Assembly: GCA_910588955.1 (NCBI GenBank)
Contig: CAJURQ010000027.1
Location: forward strand, 1-51,048
Reading direction: 5' to 3'
DNA: 51,048 nucleotides
From: an uncultured Lachnospiraceae bacterium
Lineage (GTDB): Bacteria; Bacillota; Clostridia; Lachnospirales; Lachnospiraceae
Shown in pieces: positions 1 through 8,323 of the stretch. The notes beneath the pieces are model-generated. The model worked only from the letters and a program-made list of their open reading frames with translations, ran no database searches and was not told the DNA's origin. The translations under genes were made by a program, and so were the position numbers. Every line of letters starts with the position of its first letter. Within the stretch, counting starts at the first letter, position 1.

Positions 1-232
1 TCCTGCTTGTATGCCCGTAAATCAAGGCTTTTTTGAGATAATCAACCATTTTCATTAAGAAGTTGGGTAAAACATTTTACCCATTTCCATACCCAATCTT
101 TACCCAAATTATCACGATACTTTGCGATATTTTATGATAGGTTACGATACTTTGAATTTCTTCTTAAAACCGCCTGCATAGCTTGAAAATGCTTTGTTTT
201 CTGGTTTTGCTTCTTCTAAGAACTTTCCAGTC
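1..232. other. AT-rich stretch downstream of tsf, no supported gene
   Basis: No convincing gene is visible. The composition is clearly more AT-rich than the neighbouring genes. It holds an 8-bp perfect inverted repeat (GGGTAAAA at 65-72, TTTTACCC at 75-82) and a run of short tandem repeats, listed separately. On the minus strand a reading frame opens with ATG at 55 or 49 and runs off the window after about 17 codons, but it has no ribosome binding site. No clear terminator with a U-tract follows tsf. pyrH, which often follows tsf in Firmicutes, is not adjacent. Confidence 0.5.
79..154. repeat. Short tandem repeats with about one-helical-turn spacing
   Basis: Four imperfect 10-bp units lie head to tail at 115-124 (CGATACTTTG), 125-134 (CGATATTTTA), 135-144 (TGATAGGTTA) and 145-154 (CGATACTTTG), so GATA recurs at 116, 126, 136 and 146. 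Just before them ACCC recurs at 79, 91 and 102. Phased short repeats of this kind often bind a protein on one face of the helix, for example as iterons or recombinase arm sites. No gene here tells which, so the function is unknown. Confidence 0.5.
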
Positions 233-1168
233 TTACATTCCCATCTGTTTTGCCACTTCCTCCGCAAAGTTCTCTTCCTTCTTCTCCAGACCCTCGCCGG
301 TCTCGAAGCGGACAAATCTCTTCACGGAAAGGTTCGCGCCGTTCTCCTTCGCCACCTGCTCCAGATACTTCGCAACGCTCTGCTTGCCGTCCTCAGCCTT
401 CACATAGATCTGCTCTAAGAGGCATACCTCTTTCAGCTCCTTGTTCAGACGACCGTTCACCGCGCCCTCGATTACCTTGTCGGGCTTTCCTGCCATCTTC
501 GGATCGTTCTTGATCTGCTCCGCGATGATCTCCTTCTCATGCGCCTTGAACTCCTCGGAAACTTCGTCAGTGGACACGTACTTCGGATACAGAGCCGCAA
601 CCTGCATCGCAATGTTGGTGAGCGCCTCCTTCACAGCATCGTTCACAACGTCCGTAGCCGCCTCGACGATAACGCCGATTCTGCCGCCGCCGTGCACGTA
701 GGTCACCGCACAGCCGTCCGCCGCCACTACCTTCTCAAATCTTCTGATGCTCAGGTTCTCACCGATCACGGCAACCTTATCCACCAGTGCATCCTTCACG
801 GTCTTGGACTCGTCCAGATGCCACTTCTCGGAGAGGAATGCGTCCAGATCAGCCGCATCGGACTCAACCGCCTGCTTAGCCACCGCCTCAACGTACTCCT
901 GAAAATCCGCGTTCTTCGCCACGAAATCGGTCTCGGAGTTTACCTCCACAACCGCAGCGGTCTTCTCATCCTTCACCGCCACACGGCAGAGACCCTCGGC
1001 TGCGATTCTGCCTGCCTTCTTCTCCGCCTTCGCCTGACCGTTCTTTCTCAGATATTCTACCGCCGCGTCCATGTTGCCGTCGGTCTCGTTCAGAGCCTTC
1101 TTGCAGTCCATCATGCCCGCACCGGTCATCTCTCTCAACTCTTTTACCATTGCCGCTGTAACAGCCAT
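233..1168 (-). CDS. tsf: Translation elongation factor Ts
   Basis: Guanine-nucleotide exchange factor that reloads EF-Tu with GTP in the cytoplasm. The 311-aa product has the N-terminal UBA-like domain (about residues 1-45) with the family signature around LREMTGAGMMDCKKAL. The core then carries NSETDFVAKN near residue 80, the loop that contacts EF-Tu. Length is normal for the family. The ATG is preceded by AGGAGGG at a good distance. It follows rpsB after a 50-nt gap, the usual bacterial rpsB-tsf pair, and is almost certainly co-transcribed from the rpsB promoter. Confidence 0.98.
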   Translation of the reverse strand: MAVTAAMVKELREMTGAGMMDCKKALNETDGNMDAAVEYLRKNGQAKAEKKAGRIAAEGLCRVAVKDEKTAAVVEVNSETDFVAKNADFQEYVEAVAKQAVESDAADLDAFLSEKWHLDESKTVKDALVDKVAVIGENLSIRRFEKVVAADGCAVTYVHGGGRIGVIVEAATDVVNDAVKEALTNIAMQVAALYPKYVSTDEVSEEFKAHEKEIIAEQIKNDPKMAGKPDKVIEGAVNGRLNKELKEVCLLEQIYVKAEDGKQSVAKYLEQVAKENGANLSVKRFVRFETGEGLEKKEENFAEEVAKQMGM

Positions 1169-1218
1169 CTATTTTCCCTCCTGAATTATCTCATTAATAT
1201 TTTCCCGTTCTGAACTGT

Positions 1219-1968
1219 TTATTCTGTCTCGTCAGCCTCTTCTACCTTCTGCGCTTCCGCTTCCTCAGCGTAGCTGTCAGCCTCCGCACCCTGATTCGCC
1301 TCCACTACCGCGTCAGCCATCTTGGACACGATCAGCTTCACCGCGCGGATTGCATCGTCGTTGCCGGGAATGATATAGTCAAGCTCCTCGGGATCGCAGT
1401 TCGTATCGCCGATACCGATCAGGGTAATGCCCAGTGTGTGAGCCTCCTGCACGCAGATTCTCTCCTTCTTGGGGTCTACCACAAAAATACAGTCGGGGAT
1501 TCTGGTCATCTCCTTGATGCCGCCCAGATTCTTCTCCAGCTTCTCCCACTCCTTCTTGATCTTGATGACTTCCTTCTTGGGCAGTACCTCAAAGGTGCCG
1601 TCCTCAGCCATTCTCTCGATCGCCTTTAATCTCTCCACTCTGGACTGGATTGTCTTGAAGTTGGTGAGCATGCCGCCCAGCCATCTCTCATTTACATAGT
1701 ACATGCCGCAGCGCTCAGCCTCAGTCTTCACCGCATCCTGCGCCTGCTTCTTCGTTCCTACGAAAAGGATCGTGCCGCCCTGCGCCACCACGTCAAACAC
1801 GGCTCTGTAAGCCTCGTCCACCTTGCCGACAGACTTCTGCAGATCGATGATGTGGATGCCGTTTCTCTCCGTGAAGATATAGGGAGCCATCTTAGGGTTC
1901 CATCTTCTTGTCTGATGTCCGAAATGAACACCTGCCTCCAGCAACTGCTTCATTGAAATAACGCTCAT
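1219..1968 (-). CDS. rpsB: 30S ribosomal protein S2
   Basis: Ribosomal protein S2 of the small subunit, 249 aa from the chosen start. Family signatures include the N-terminal MKQLLEAGVHFGHQTRRW and the central WLGGMLTNFKTI, and an acidic C-terminal tail follows. The reading frame is open for 18 more codons upstream. I chose the ATG at 1968 because GGAGGT lies 9 nt before it and S2 proteins begin this way. It is the first gene of rpsB-tsf, behind a long leader and a consensus promoter. Confidence 0.97.
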   Translation of the reverse strand: MSVISMKQLLEAGVHFGHQTRRWNPKMAPYIFTERNGIHIIDLQKSVGKVDEAYRAVFDVVAQGGTILFVGTKKQAQDAVKTEAERCGMYYVNERWLGGMLTNFKTIQSRVERLKAIERMAEDGTFEVLPKKEVIKIKKEWEKLEKNLGGIKEMTRIPDCIFVVDPKKERICVQEAHTLGITLIGIGDTNCDPEELDYIIPGNDDAIRAVKLIVSKMADAVVEANQGAEADSYAEEAEAQKVEEADETE

Positions 1969-2160
1969 AGTTCTTCTACCTCCGTTTGGTTGTCTGCCAT
2001 ATACCTTGCGCCTCCCTGCCACCCGAAATCGAACTTCGCTCGCCGCGCGGGATGCATGCTGCTTCTACAGCAAATTTAACTGCCTGTTCCTGCGCATAAA
2101 AGGGCACCGGCATGGGCTGGGTATATGTGATTAATAGGATTTGTGTGCACCCGCGCACAC
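1969..2160 (-). promoter_or_regulatory. Long 5' leader of rpsB
   Basis: About 190 nt separate the predicted transcription start (near 2160) from the rpsB ATG. No gene is supported within it. It is GC-rich with several short self-complementary stretches, for example GTGTGCGCGGGTGCACAC-like sequence near the 5' end and CGCGCGGCGAGCG further in. Ribosomal protein operons are often autoregulated through such leaders. An S2-binding leader here is inference, because I recognise no specific RNA family. Confidence 0.4.
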
Positions 2161-2166
2161 TCAAAT

Positions 2167-2195
2167 ACTATAACACAAAAGAATCCCACGTGCAA
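2167..2195 (-). promoter_or_regulatory. Sigma-A promoter of rpsB-tsf
   Basis: Minus-strand TTGCAC (2195-2190), a 17-bp spacer and TATAGT (2172-2167). This is a near-consensus housekeeping promoter with ideal spacing. It lies between the terminator after the chemoreceptor gene and rpsB, so it separates the ribosomal pair from the fla/che locus. Confidence 0.8.
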
Positions 2196-2204
2196 TAAGG
2201 AGAA

Positions 2205-2268
2205 CGCAAAAAGTGCTTCTAATTGCTCATGCCATTGGACATTTCGCAAAGAAGCACTAAATTTTGCG
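2205..2268. terminator. Hairpin after the chemoreceptor gene, end of the fla/che locus
   Basis: Inverted repeat AGTGCTTCT (2212-2220) and AGAAGCACT (2250-2258), with outer arms CGCAAAA (2205-2211) and TTTTGCG (2262-2268). For the minus strand the 3' arm is followed by a run of five T. The loop is long (about 29 nt), so it is not a textbook compact terminator. Its position 13 nt after the stop codon and before the rpsB promoter supports termination. Confidence 0.6.
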
Positions 2269-2270
2269 TG

Positions 2271-4355
2271 TTAATTGTGGAACATATCCACGATATTTTT
2301 CAGCTTCACCACGTTCTCGGAGTTGGTTTCCATCAGCTCCGCGTTACCCTCAACAAGCTGGGACACATCCAGCGTCTTCTGGGCTATGTTGCTGATATTG
2401 TTGGCGGCTTCGCCCACCGTCAAAGTGATGTTGTTGACGGAATCCGCGATCTCCACGATAGCGGAGAGCAGCGTCTCCACTTCGACACCGATCGCCTTCA
2501 TATTCTCCTCGAAATCAGATGCGTCCTGCGTGTATTTCTCCGCAACGCCCATAAAGTCGCTGTAATCCTTAAGCACTGTCCCCTCTAAGAAAGAGAGAAT
2601 CTCCTGCAAACAGGACTCCATATTCTCCACCGCCTGATTAACCTCGGTTGTAATGCCGTTAATATTGCTCACCGTGGAGGAGGTCTGGGACGCCAGCCCG
2701 CCGATCTCGTCGGCGACTACCGCGAAGCCTCTTCCCGCCTCGCCCGCTCTCGCCGCCTCGATCGACGCGTTTAACGCAAGCAGGTTCGTCTGCCCGGAAA
2801 TATCCAGAATGGACTGGGTGAGCTGGTTGATCTTCTCCACCGCCCGCGCCTGCTCCATAGCCGCCGCGCTCTTCTCCTGTACGCCGCGATACATCTGGGT
2901 CGTCTTGTTCTGCGCCTCGCCCGTCGTGTTCTTCAAACCGTCGGCGCGCTGTTTGCTCTCCAGGGACGCCCGCTCTCCCTCCATGGAATTATCGCGGATC
3001 ACCTGGGCACGCTCCCTGATCTGGCTCACGGTGTTGTTCACGGTCTCCATAGCCGCCGCCGTCTCCTGCATTGCCGCCGCAAGACCCTGCGTCGTCTCCG
3101 TGTTCTCTCCGCTCATGCCCTTCACCTGCTCGGTGGTGTCGGAAAGTTTCATCAGCGTATCGTCCAGATCGGAGTAGGTTCTCTGGATATCCGCCACCAT
3201 GGAGCGGAGACTGCCGCGCATCTCCCTGAGGGAGTTTGCCATGCTGCCGCTCTCATCCTGCCGCTTGCAGAGTTTGTCACTATTCGGATTCTTCGCGAAA
3301 TTAAACTGCGCCGTCTTGGACACGATATCATTGATCTGGGTGATCGGTCTTGTAATCACCAGACCCATCAGCACGCCGATCACCACAGAGATTGCAACCG
3401 CGACAAGCATACCGATCACAATCAGCTTCGTGATGCGTCCCGCCGCGCTCTTCATCTCAGACTCCGGCGCGGTCAGCACATACTTCATGCCGTTGGTAAG
3501 CGTTTGATAACACATGCCTCTTAATTCACCCTGATAGGTATAATTGAGCGGCTGCCCCTCCGATGCCGGATCAGAGAGCGCAGACGCAATCACGCCGGAC
3601 TCGTCCGCCTGCGCAACCGCGGTTCCCGCTTCCATCTCTTTGTGGTAAGCGATGCTGCCGTTAGCATTTACCAGAAAGGCGGAGCCTGTCTCAAACACGG
3701 TCGCACTGTCCACGGTCGCCGTAAACTTATCAAAGTCGATATCCATGCCGATGATACCGATGGACTCCCCGTCAAGGACAATGGGAATCACATAAGATAC
3801 CATATAAACATTGATATTGGAGTTTAAGTAAGGATCCATCCACGTCGGTTTTCCGTTCTTTACGGGTATGTAGTACCAGCCCACATGCTCCAGATCGTCC
3901 GGAGAATACATGGAGAAATCCGTGGGAACAAGCGCCTCGAACTTTTCCGCGTCGCTGCCCCTGCTCCAGAATACGCCGCTGTCCGGCTCCGTGAACTCGG
4001 GGTTATAACGGATATACGCGGTTAACGCCCCCTCCGTGTTTCCGCCGATCTCATAGAGCATCTGCTCCATAATCATTGTAAAATTATCTACATAGGCTTT
4101 GTCCGTCTTAAACGCCTGCACGTCCGTAAGCTGCTGCAGCACAACGTTGTACGCCGTATTGACGGACTGCTCCACCCGGCTCATCTGCGCGTTCAGCTCC
4201 GCAGCCTGATTCGCGCACGCATACTTCATTTCCTTCTGGGAATCCTGATACACCGTCTTTCTGGAATTGATGATGCTGACCCCGCCGCAGATGAGGGATG
4301 TCAAAAGAGTACACACAATCACCGCCGCCAAAATTCTCGCCTTAATTGATCTCAT
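2271..4355 (-). CDS. Methyl-accepting chemotaxis protein with dCache-type sensor
   Basis: Transmembrane chemoreceptor feeding the CheA-CheW kinase encoded upstream. Residues 7-29 form the first membrane helix and 35-300 the extracellular sensor. The sensor resembles double-Cache domains, with a GWYYIPVKNGKPTWMDPY segment near 159-176 and IGMDID near 202-207, typical of the ligand-binding fold. Residues 311-334 are the second helix, followed by HAMP and a long coiled-coil signalling domain. The tip carries the diagnostic GRGFAVVADEI. No NWETF-like CheR-docking peptide is present. The ATG is preceded by AAAGGGAG. It is the last gene of the locus. The ligand cannot be told from sequence. Confidence 0.95.
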   Translation of the reverse strand: MRSIKARILAAVIVCTLLTSLICGGVSIINSRKTVYQDSQKEMKYACANQAAELNAQMSRVEQSVNTAYNVVLQQLTDVQAFKTDKAYVDNFTMIMEQMLYEIGGNTEGALTAYIRYNPEFTEPDSGVFWSRGSDAEKFEALVPTDFSMYSPDDLEHVGWYYIPVKNGKPTWMDPYLNSNINVYMVSYVIPIVLDGESIGIIGMDIDFDKFTATVDSATVFETGSAFLVNANGSIAYHKEMEAGTAVAQADESGVIASALSDPASEGQPLNYTYQGELRGMCYQTLTNGMKYVLTAPESEMKSAAGRITKLIVIGMLVAVAISVVIGVLMGLVITRPITQINDIVSKTAQFNFAKNPNSDKLCKRQDESGSMANSLREMRGSLRSMVADIQRTYSDLDDTLMKLSDTTEQVKGMSGENTETTQGLAAAMQETAAAMETVNNTVSQIRERAQVIRDNSMEGERASLESKQRADGLKNTTGEAQNKTTQMYRGVQEKSAAAMEQARAVEKINQLTQSILDISGQTNLLALNASIEAARAGEAGRGFAVVADEIGGLASQTSSTVSNINGITTEVNQAVENMESCLQEILSFLEGTVLKDYSDFMGVAEKYTQDASDFEENMKAIGVEVETLLSAIVEIADSVNNITLTVGEAANNISNIAQKTLDVSQLVEGNAELMETNSENVVKLKNIVDMFHN

Positions 4356-4387
4356 AGCGTCTCTCCCTTTCGCTCTGTTTTTTCACT

Positions 4388-5071
4388 CTATTGTTGACCC
4401 GTCACAATCCGCGCAATCTGTTCGTCATTGGCACCGGTTGGAATCTTAAAAGTGCCGGGTCTGAGTTTCTTGTCATAGCCGTTGGCACACAAAAAATCGT
4501 CGTAGGCTTCTGCGGAACTCACCGCGCCTGCGTCCGCCAGCTTTTTCGCCACCGTGTAGGAACCGTCGCCGCTTGCGATGGTCACACTCTTCACCGCCCC
4601 CGTCTCAGGTTTCTTTTCCTGTTTCTCGCCGTCCTCATCCGGCTTTGTCATCTCGTTGGTATCGGCGGAAGCCTTTTCCGCGCTCGCCGCCTTGTTCTCC
4701 TTCTTCTCAAGAGACTCCGGCGCGCCCTCAGTGGGCACTTCCTCATCCGGCACAGGCTCCGGCTTCTGCGCTGCCTCAGCCTCAGCCTTTTTCTCTGCCT
4801 CCTCTTTCTCCGCAGCCACCGAGATATCCTTCTTAACGGTGTTCTCCTTCTGCACAGGCGGCGTTTCCGGATCATCACTCTGTCCGTCCTCTTCCTCCGC
4901 AGCCTCAAGCAGCGTGGAATCCTCGATCATACCCAGCTCTTTCGCCCGGGCGATCACCTCATCGTCAGTCATTTTTTCCTTTTTCCCGCCGCCCGACAGG
5001 GCAATTCCCATAATAACAGCCGTTACGATAATTCCCAGACCGAGCCCGCGGAAATAATATTTTTTCTCCAT
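4388..5071 (-). CDS. Membrane-anchored protein with LysM-like domain related to the MltG N-terminus
   Basis: 227 aa from the ATG at 5071, which lies one base after the preceding stop. One N-terminal membrane helix (about residues 8-26) is followed by a long acidic, Ala/Glu/Lys-rich linker of roughly 120 residues. A compact C-terminal domain (about 160-227) contains SYTVAKKLADAGAV and LRPGTFKIPTGAN. That domain resembles the LysM-like subdomain at the N-terminus of endolytic transglycosylase MltG/YceG. The catalytic transglycosylase domain is absent, so enzymatic activity is not expected. A wall-binding role near the flagellar base is inference. It is coupled to the DUF6115-like gene upstream. 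Confidence 0.7.
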   Translation of the reverse strand: MEKKYYFRGLGLGIIVTAVIMGIALSGGGKKEKMTDDEVIARAKELGMIEDSTLLEAAEEEDGQSDDPETPPVQKENTVKKDISVAAEKEEAEKKAEAEAAQKPEPVPDEEVPTEGAPESLEKKENKAASAEKASADTNEMTKPDEDGEKQEKKPETGAVKSVTIASGDGSYTVAKKLADAGAVSSAEAYDDFLCANGYDKKLRPGTFKIPTGANDEQIARIVTGQQ

Positions 5072-5072
5072 C

Positions 5073-6236
5073 CTACATACCTTCAAACAAATCTATCACC
5101 AGTTTTACCTCGCCAAGACCGAGCCCAAGTTCTTTGGCTATCGCCATATTGGACTTGCCCGCCTTGTGAAGTTCCAAGATTCTCTCATTGCTATTACGCC
5201 CGTTATCTTTCCCTTGGGCAAAGCGGATATCTACCCCGCGCGGCTCCTCATGCACGGGCGCGGCTCCCCTCCTGCCGGCGGGTTCTCTGCCACTTCTAAA
5301 TTCCCTGCCGCTTCCAAATTCTCTGCCCGCGGGTTCCCTGCCGACTTCCGGCTCCCGGTTCCCGAAAATACCCATCTCGGCAAACGCCGCGCTTGTGGAA
5401 AGTTCCTGCTCCTCGGCGACATAATCCGCCTCGGGCTCATGGATGATCTCCACCCGTCTCGGCTTGATCGGCTGAAAGTCAACCTCCTCCACTACCTCCT
5501 CTGGTTCCTCCGAAACAGGCTCGTGCGCCAAGTACTCCGGCTCCAAATCATAAGGCAGTTCTTCTTCCTGCATCGTCGGGAACACCCGGGATGCCTGCAC
5601 TTCCTCCACCACCTCCGGCGAGTAAGTTCCCGCGCTGTGGATCGACCAGAGATCGGTGCGGGTGTCCTCCACCGCTCCCATCACGGACTGTACCGCCTCC
5701 TGCACAGCGTCCTGCGCCTCTCTCGCCGAGCTTTCCGCCTTGTGGATCCGCATCAGGGCGCCCTCCGCCGCCTCTGCCGCCTCCTGCGCCTTTTTCGCGG
5801 TCTCCTCCGCCGTGATCTCCGCGTCGCGTACCGTCTGCCTGATCTCTTCCACTACCTGATTTGCCTGACCGATATCCGCCATCAGCGTGTCATGCTTGTC
5901 ATTGAGCATATCGTAGAGGAACGTTACTTCCTTATGGTTCTTGTTGATTTCCTCCAAAACGGTGTCCGAGTATTCATTCACTGCCATAATCTTTTCGTTT
6001 GCCACGCGCTCCATGGCGCGCTCTGTCTTCTCTATCGAGTAACCGATGGTTTCCTCCACAATATCGGAAACCTTTTCCCTGACAGTCTCCGTCTCGCCCT
6101 CCACCAGTTTCCTGATTTCAGCCTCGCTGATCAACTGTACTTCTTCATCCGCGTCCTTCTTCCCTGCCGGCAGAAAATATCCCAGAAGAAATACCCCTGC
6201 CCCGATGATAATCAGAACGATCTCTATTACACTCAT
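5073..6236 (-). CDS. DUF6115-like membrane-anchored coiled-coil protein
   Basis: 387 aa from the ATG at 6236, chosen because AAAGGGAG sits 7 nt upstream and the membrane helix then starts at once (about residues 3-21, IEIVLIIIGAGVFLLGYFL). A long predicted coiled coil (about 40-190) follows, then a Glu/Pro-rich linker and a Gly-Arg-Glu repeat tract near 290-325. A short conserved C-terminal segment ends the protein (NSNERILELHKAGKSNMAIA onward) and looks like a helix-turn-helix of the DUF6115 type. Its function is not established. Location between sigD-fapA and the chemoreceptor suggests a motility accessory role. Confidence 0.7.
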   Translation of the reverse strand: MSVIEIVLIIIGAGVFLLGYFLPAGKKDADEEVQLISEAEIRKLVEGETETVREKVSDIVEETIGYSIEKTERAMERVANEKIMAVNEYSDTVLEEINKNHKEVTFLYDMLNDKHDTLMADIGQANQVVEEIRQTVRDAEITAEETAKKAQEAAEAAEGALMRIHKAESSAREAQDAVQEAVQSVMGAVEDTRTDLWSIHSAGTYSPEVVEEVQASRVFPTMQEEELPYDLEPEYLAHEPVSEEPEEVVEEVDFQPIKPRRVEIIHEPEADYVAEEQELSTSAAFAEMGIFGNREPEVGREPAGREFGSGREFRSGREPAGRRGAAPVHEEPRGVDIRFAQGKDNGRNSNERILELHKAGKSNMAIAKELGLGLGEVKLVIDLFEGM

Positions 6237-6274
6237 ACTTCTCCCTTTCGTAATCCGGCGCACCGCCCTGGGTC

Positions 6275-6592
6275 TTATCCCGAAATTTCAAAAGTACTCA
6301 CACCTTTTAACAGCACCTTGCCGTCAGGTTCTTTTTTCTCCCTCTTCCTGTGCTGACCGCCGTCTCCGTGGTATTCGTTACTCCCTTGTTCCTTTGCGTC
6401 GAATTTTTTTTGGCGGTTTTCCGCCCTGTCTCTCTCATTGACCCTCTGTGTCTGCTTCTCCACCTGCTTCGTCATCTGCTGCCCGAAATTGGACTGATCC
6501 ACCAGACCCTTCGTGTCCTCGTTATGCTTGACAGTCGTAAAGTCCTGCGCCCTCGTGATCTGTCCCTGCATCTCCACAAAGCCTATTGCCAT
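6275..6592 (-). CDS. Small conserved-type protein of the flagellar operon, function unknown
   Basis: 105 aa, hydrophilic and rich in Gln, Lys, Arg and Glu, with no signal peptide or membrane helix. The N-terminal part (MAIGFVEMQGQITRAQDFT) is ordered-looking. The middle is strongly charged and the C-terminus ends with PDGKVLLKGVSTFEI. I recall similar small hypothetical proteins downstream of sigD/fapA in related motile Clostridia but cannot name a family. It lies between fapA and the DUF6115-like gene in the same direction, after two strong hairpins. It could be cytoplasmic and basal-body associated, but that is a guess. Confidence 0.65.
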   Translation of the reverse strand: MAIGFVEMQGQITRAQDFTTVKHNEDTKGLVDQSNFGQQMTKQVEKQTQRVNERDRAENRQKKFDAKEQGSNEYHGDGGQHRKREKKEPDGKVLLKGVSTFEISG

Positions 6593-6624
6593 CTGTATCC
6601 CCTCCCGGAATTTCGAATCCGTGC

Positions 6625-6719
6625 GGAGAATGCCGCATTTCAGGCATTCTCCAGTGCGAGACTTAGAACTTCTCCGCGAAGCAGCCTCTGCTGCGAGTGG
6701 TTAGAAGTTCTTCTCGCAC
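6625..6719 (-). other. Two adjacent strong hairpins between fapA and the 105-aa gene
   Basis: First hairpin: perfect 10-bp stem GGAGAATGCC (6625-6634) with GGCATTCTCC (6643-6652), 8-nt loop. Second: GTGCGAGA (6654-6661) with TCTCGCAC (6712-6719), continued inward by AGAACTTCT (6665-6673) with AGAAGTTCT (6703-6711) and an inner GCAGC/GCTGC pair. Neither is followed by a U-tract on the minus strand, so these look like mRNA-processing or stability elements rather than terminators. Confidence 0.65.
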
Positions 6720-6720
6720 A

Positions 6721-8310
6721 CTAGAACGGTGCCATCTTTACATCGCCGCGCTCTCTGATGAAACGACAGTAGTGTGTGGTTTTCTGCACCACCATGGAAA
6801 CATCCCCGATGCAGATCCGTGTGCCTGGATAAACCTCCCCCTTCACGCGCACCATGGTCTCCGCAGAACTCGTCATTTGCTTTTGCAGATCCTCTATCTC
6901 TTTATTCGCCGCCGCGATCGCGTCGGTTTTCTGCTTATTTAACGCCGCCATGGACTGTATCTGCTGTATCTGCTCCGGACTCAGCTTCACGCCCTTTGCC
7001 AGCTTCTGTTTCGCGGAAAGCAGCGTCGGCTGCACGTTCTGCAGAAGTTTCGTGTCCTCGCCTATCTGCTTCTGGAGCTCGTTCACGCGCGCCTTCAGCT
7101 TGGGATCGGTTCCCACCTCCACAATGGTATCTGCCCCCATTTCCGAGCCGAGGGTTTTCACGTTGATGCTGCCTGTCGCGCACACCTTTCCTCCGGTGAT
7201 GAATCCGCGCCTGCCGTCCACATTGACCTCACTGCCCGCAGTCACCCTGCTGTGCAGGATGGACTCGGACGCCACATACCCGTCCGCCTCAGCGGTAACG
7301 TTTTCCAGAAATTTCGCAACGATATTGCCACCCGCCTTGAGAACACCGCGTCCCATACCGTTCATGCCCCGGGCGATAATGATATTGCCGCCCGCCGTAA
7401 GCTGCGCCCCCTCCACAACGCCCTTCACCATAATATCGCCCTTTGCTTTCACTTGGAAGTTTGTCGCCACGTTGCCGTTTATCTGTACATTGCCCTCGTA
7501 TTCGATATTGCCGGTGGAATTATCCACATTCTCCACCATAAGTTCGTCAGAGACGAAAACCGAATCCTCCACCAGCTCCACATGCCCGTTTACCATAGCC
7601 GTGAGCACGGTGCGATCCTTGGACAGCTCGATATTGTGTCCGTACTTTAAGGTTTCCTTCCTCACCTCCGCGGGCAGTATCCGGTTTCCCGCCAGATCCT
7701 CGCCCGGCTCACCCGGTTCTTCCGGATGCAGGACCGCCAGCACGTCTCCCTTATTACAGTGGTTTAGTATATTCAGATGAAAGAAATCTACGCTCCCATC
7801 CTCATTCAAAGTAGGCTTCGCCTTTTTGTCCGTGTTAAATTTATATTCAATCCACGCATGCTTCCCCTGAACGGGCGCACGCCCCTGTGCCACAAGAATT
7901 TCCTCGAGATACTCTCTTTTTGCAAAGAAAGCCTCAATCGCCTCCGTACAGATACCGCACTTAATTCCCCGAAGCTTCAGATCGTTTATCATCTCCTCGG
8001 CAGTCATATCCTCGCCGCCCTCGGAAGCCGCGTAAAACTTCGCAAAGGCCTGCATCTTATCAGGCCCCACTCTCAGCTTATAGCATTCTCTCTCCGGAAG
8101 TCTCGTCTCATTTCCGAGCCGGATCTCCTGCTCCTCTTTCTCCGCACTCTCCACCGCCCGCTTAATCGTCGGCAGGTCACATGCGTAATCCTTCATCGTC
8201 AGATACTCAAGCACATCCGTAACATCGACGAATTTCCCCTCTCCCTTCGGCGGAAACAGTTTGAGTGACGACGCCCCTTCCCGGTTCACCAGTCTGAAAT
8301 ATCCGTTCAT
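6721..8310 (-). CDS. FapA family protein (DUF342), flagellar assembly protein A-like
   Basis: 529 aa, normal for the family. The N-terminal third precedes a repetitive beta-rich core (about residues 190-400) with many Asn/Gly turns, such as NIEYEGNVQINGNVATNF and AKGDIMVKGVVEGAQLTAGG, typical of the DUF342 beta-helix. A coiled coil (about 400-490) and a small C-terminal domain follow. FapA of Vibrio vulnificus is reported to affect flagellation, and the biochemical role in Firmicutes is open. The ATG is preceded by GGGGGG, 13 nt after the sigD stop, so it is probably co-transcribed with sigD. Confidence 0.88.
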   Translation of the reverse strand: MNGYFRLVNREGASSLKLFPPKGEGKFVDVTDVLEYLTMKDYACDLPTIKRAVESAEKEEQEIRLGNETRLPERECYKLRVGPDKMQAFAKFYAASEGGEDMTAEEMINDLKLRGIKCGICTEAIEAFFAKREYLEEILVAQGRAPVQGKHAWIEYKFNTDKKAKPTLNEDGSVDFFHLNILNHCNKGDVLAVLHPEEPGEPGEDLAGNRILPAEVRKETLKYGHNIELSKDRTVLTAMVNGHVELVEDSVFVSDELMVENVDNSTGNIEYEGNVQINGNVATNFQVKAKGDIMVKGVVEGAQLTAGGNIIIARGMNGMGRGVLKAGGNIVAKFLENVTAEADGYVASESILHSRVTAGSEVNVDGRRGFITGGKVCATGSINVKTLGSEMGADTIVEVGTDPKLKARVNELQKQIGEDTKLLQNVQPTLLSAKQKLAKGVKLSPEQIQQIQSMAALNKQKTDAIAAANKEIEDLQKQMTSSAETMVRVKGEVYPGTRICIGDVSMVVQKTTHYCRFIRERGDVKMAPF

Positions 8311-8323
8311 ATACCCCCCTGTT

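Noticed and set aside
1..55. Start of a minus-strand gene (ATG at 55 or 49)
   Set aside because: Only about 17 codons are visible, with no ribosome binding site, so it cannot be supported.
539..1213. Long plus-strand open frames opposite tsf, cheA, flhF, fliI and others
   Set aside because: They are antisense to clearly identified genes, have no family features, and arise from the biased codon use of the real genes.
4388..5071. Active endolytic transglycosylase MltG
   Set aside because: The catalytic domain is absent and the protein is too short; only the LysM-like part is similar.
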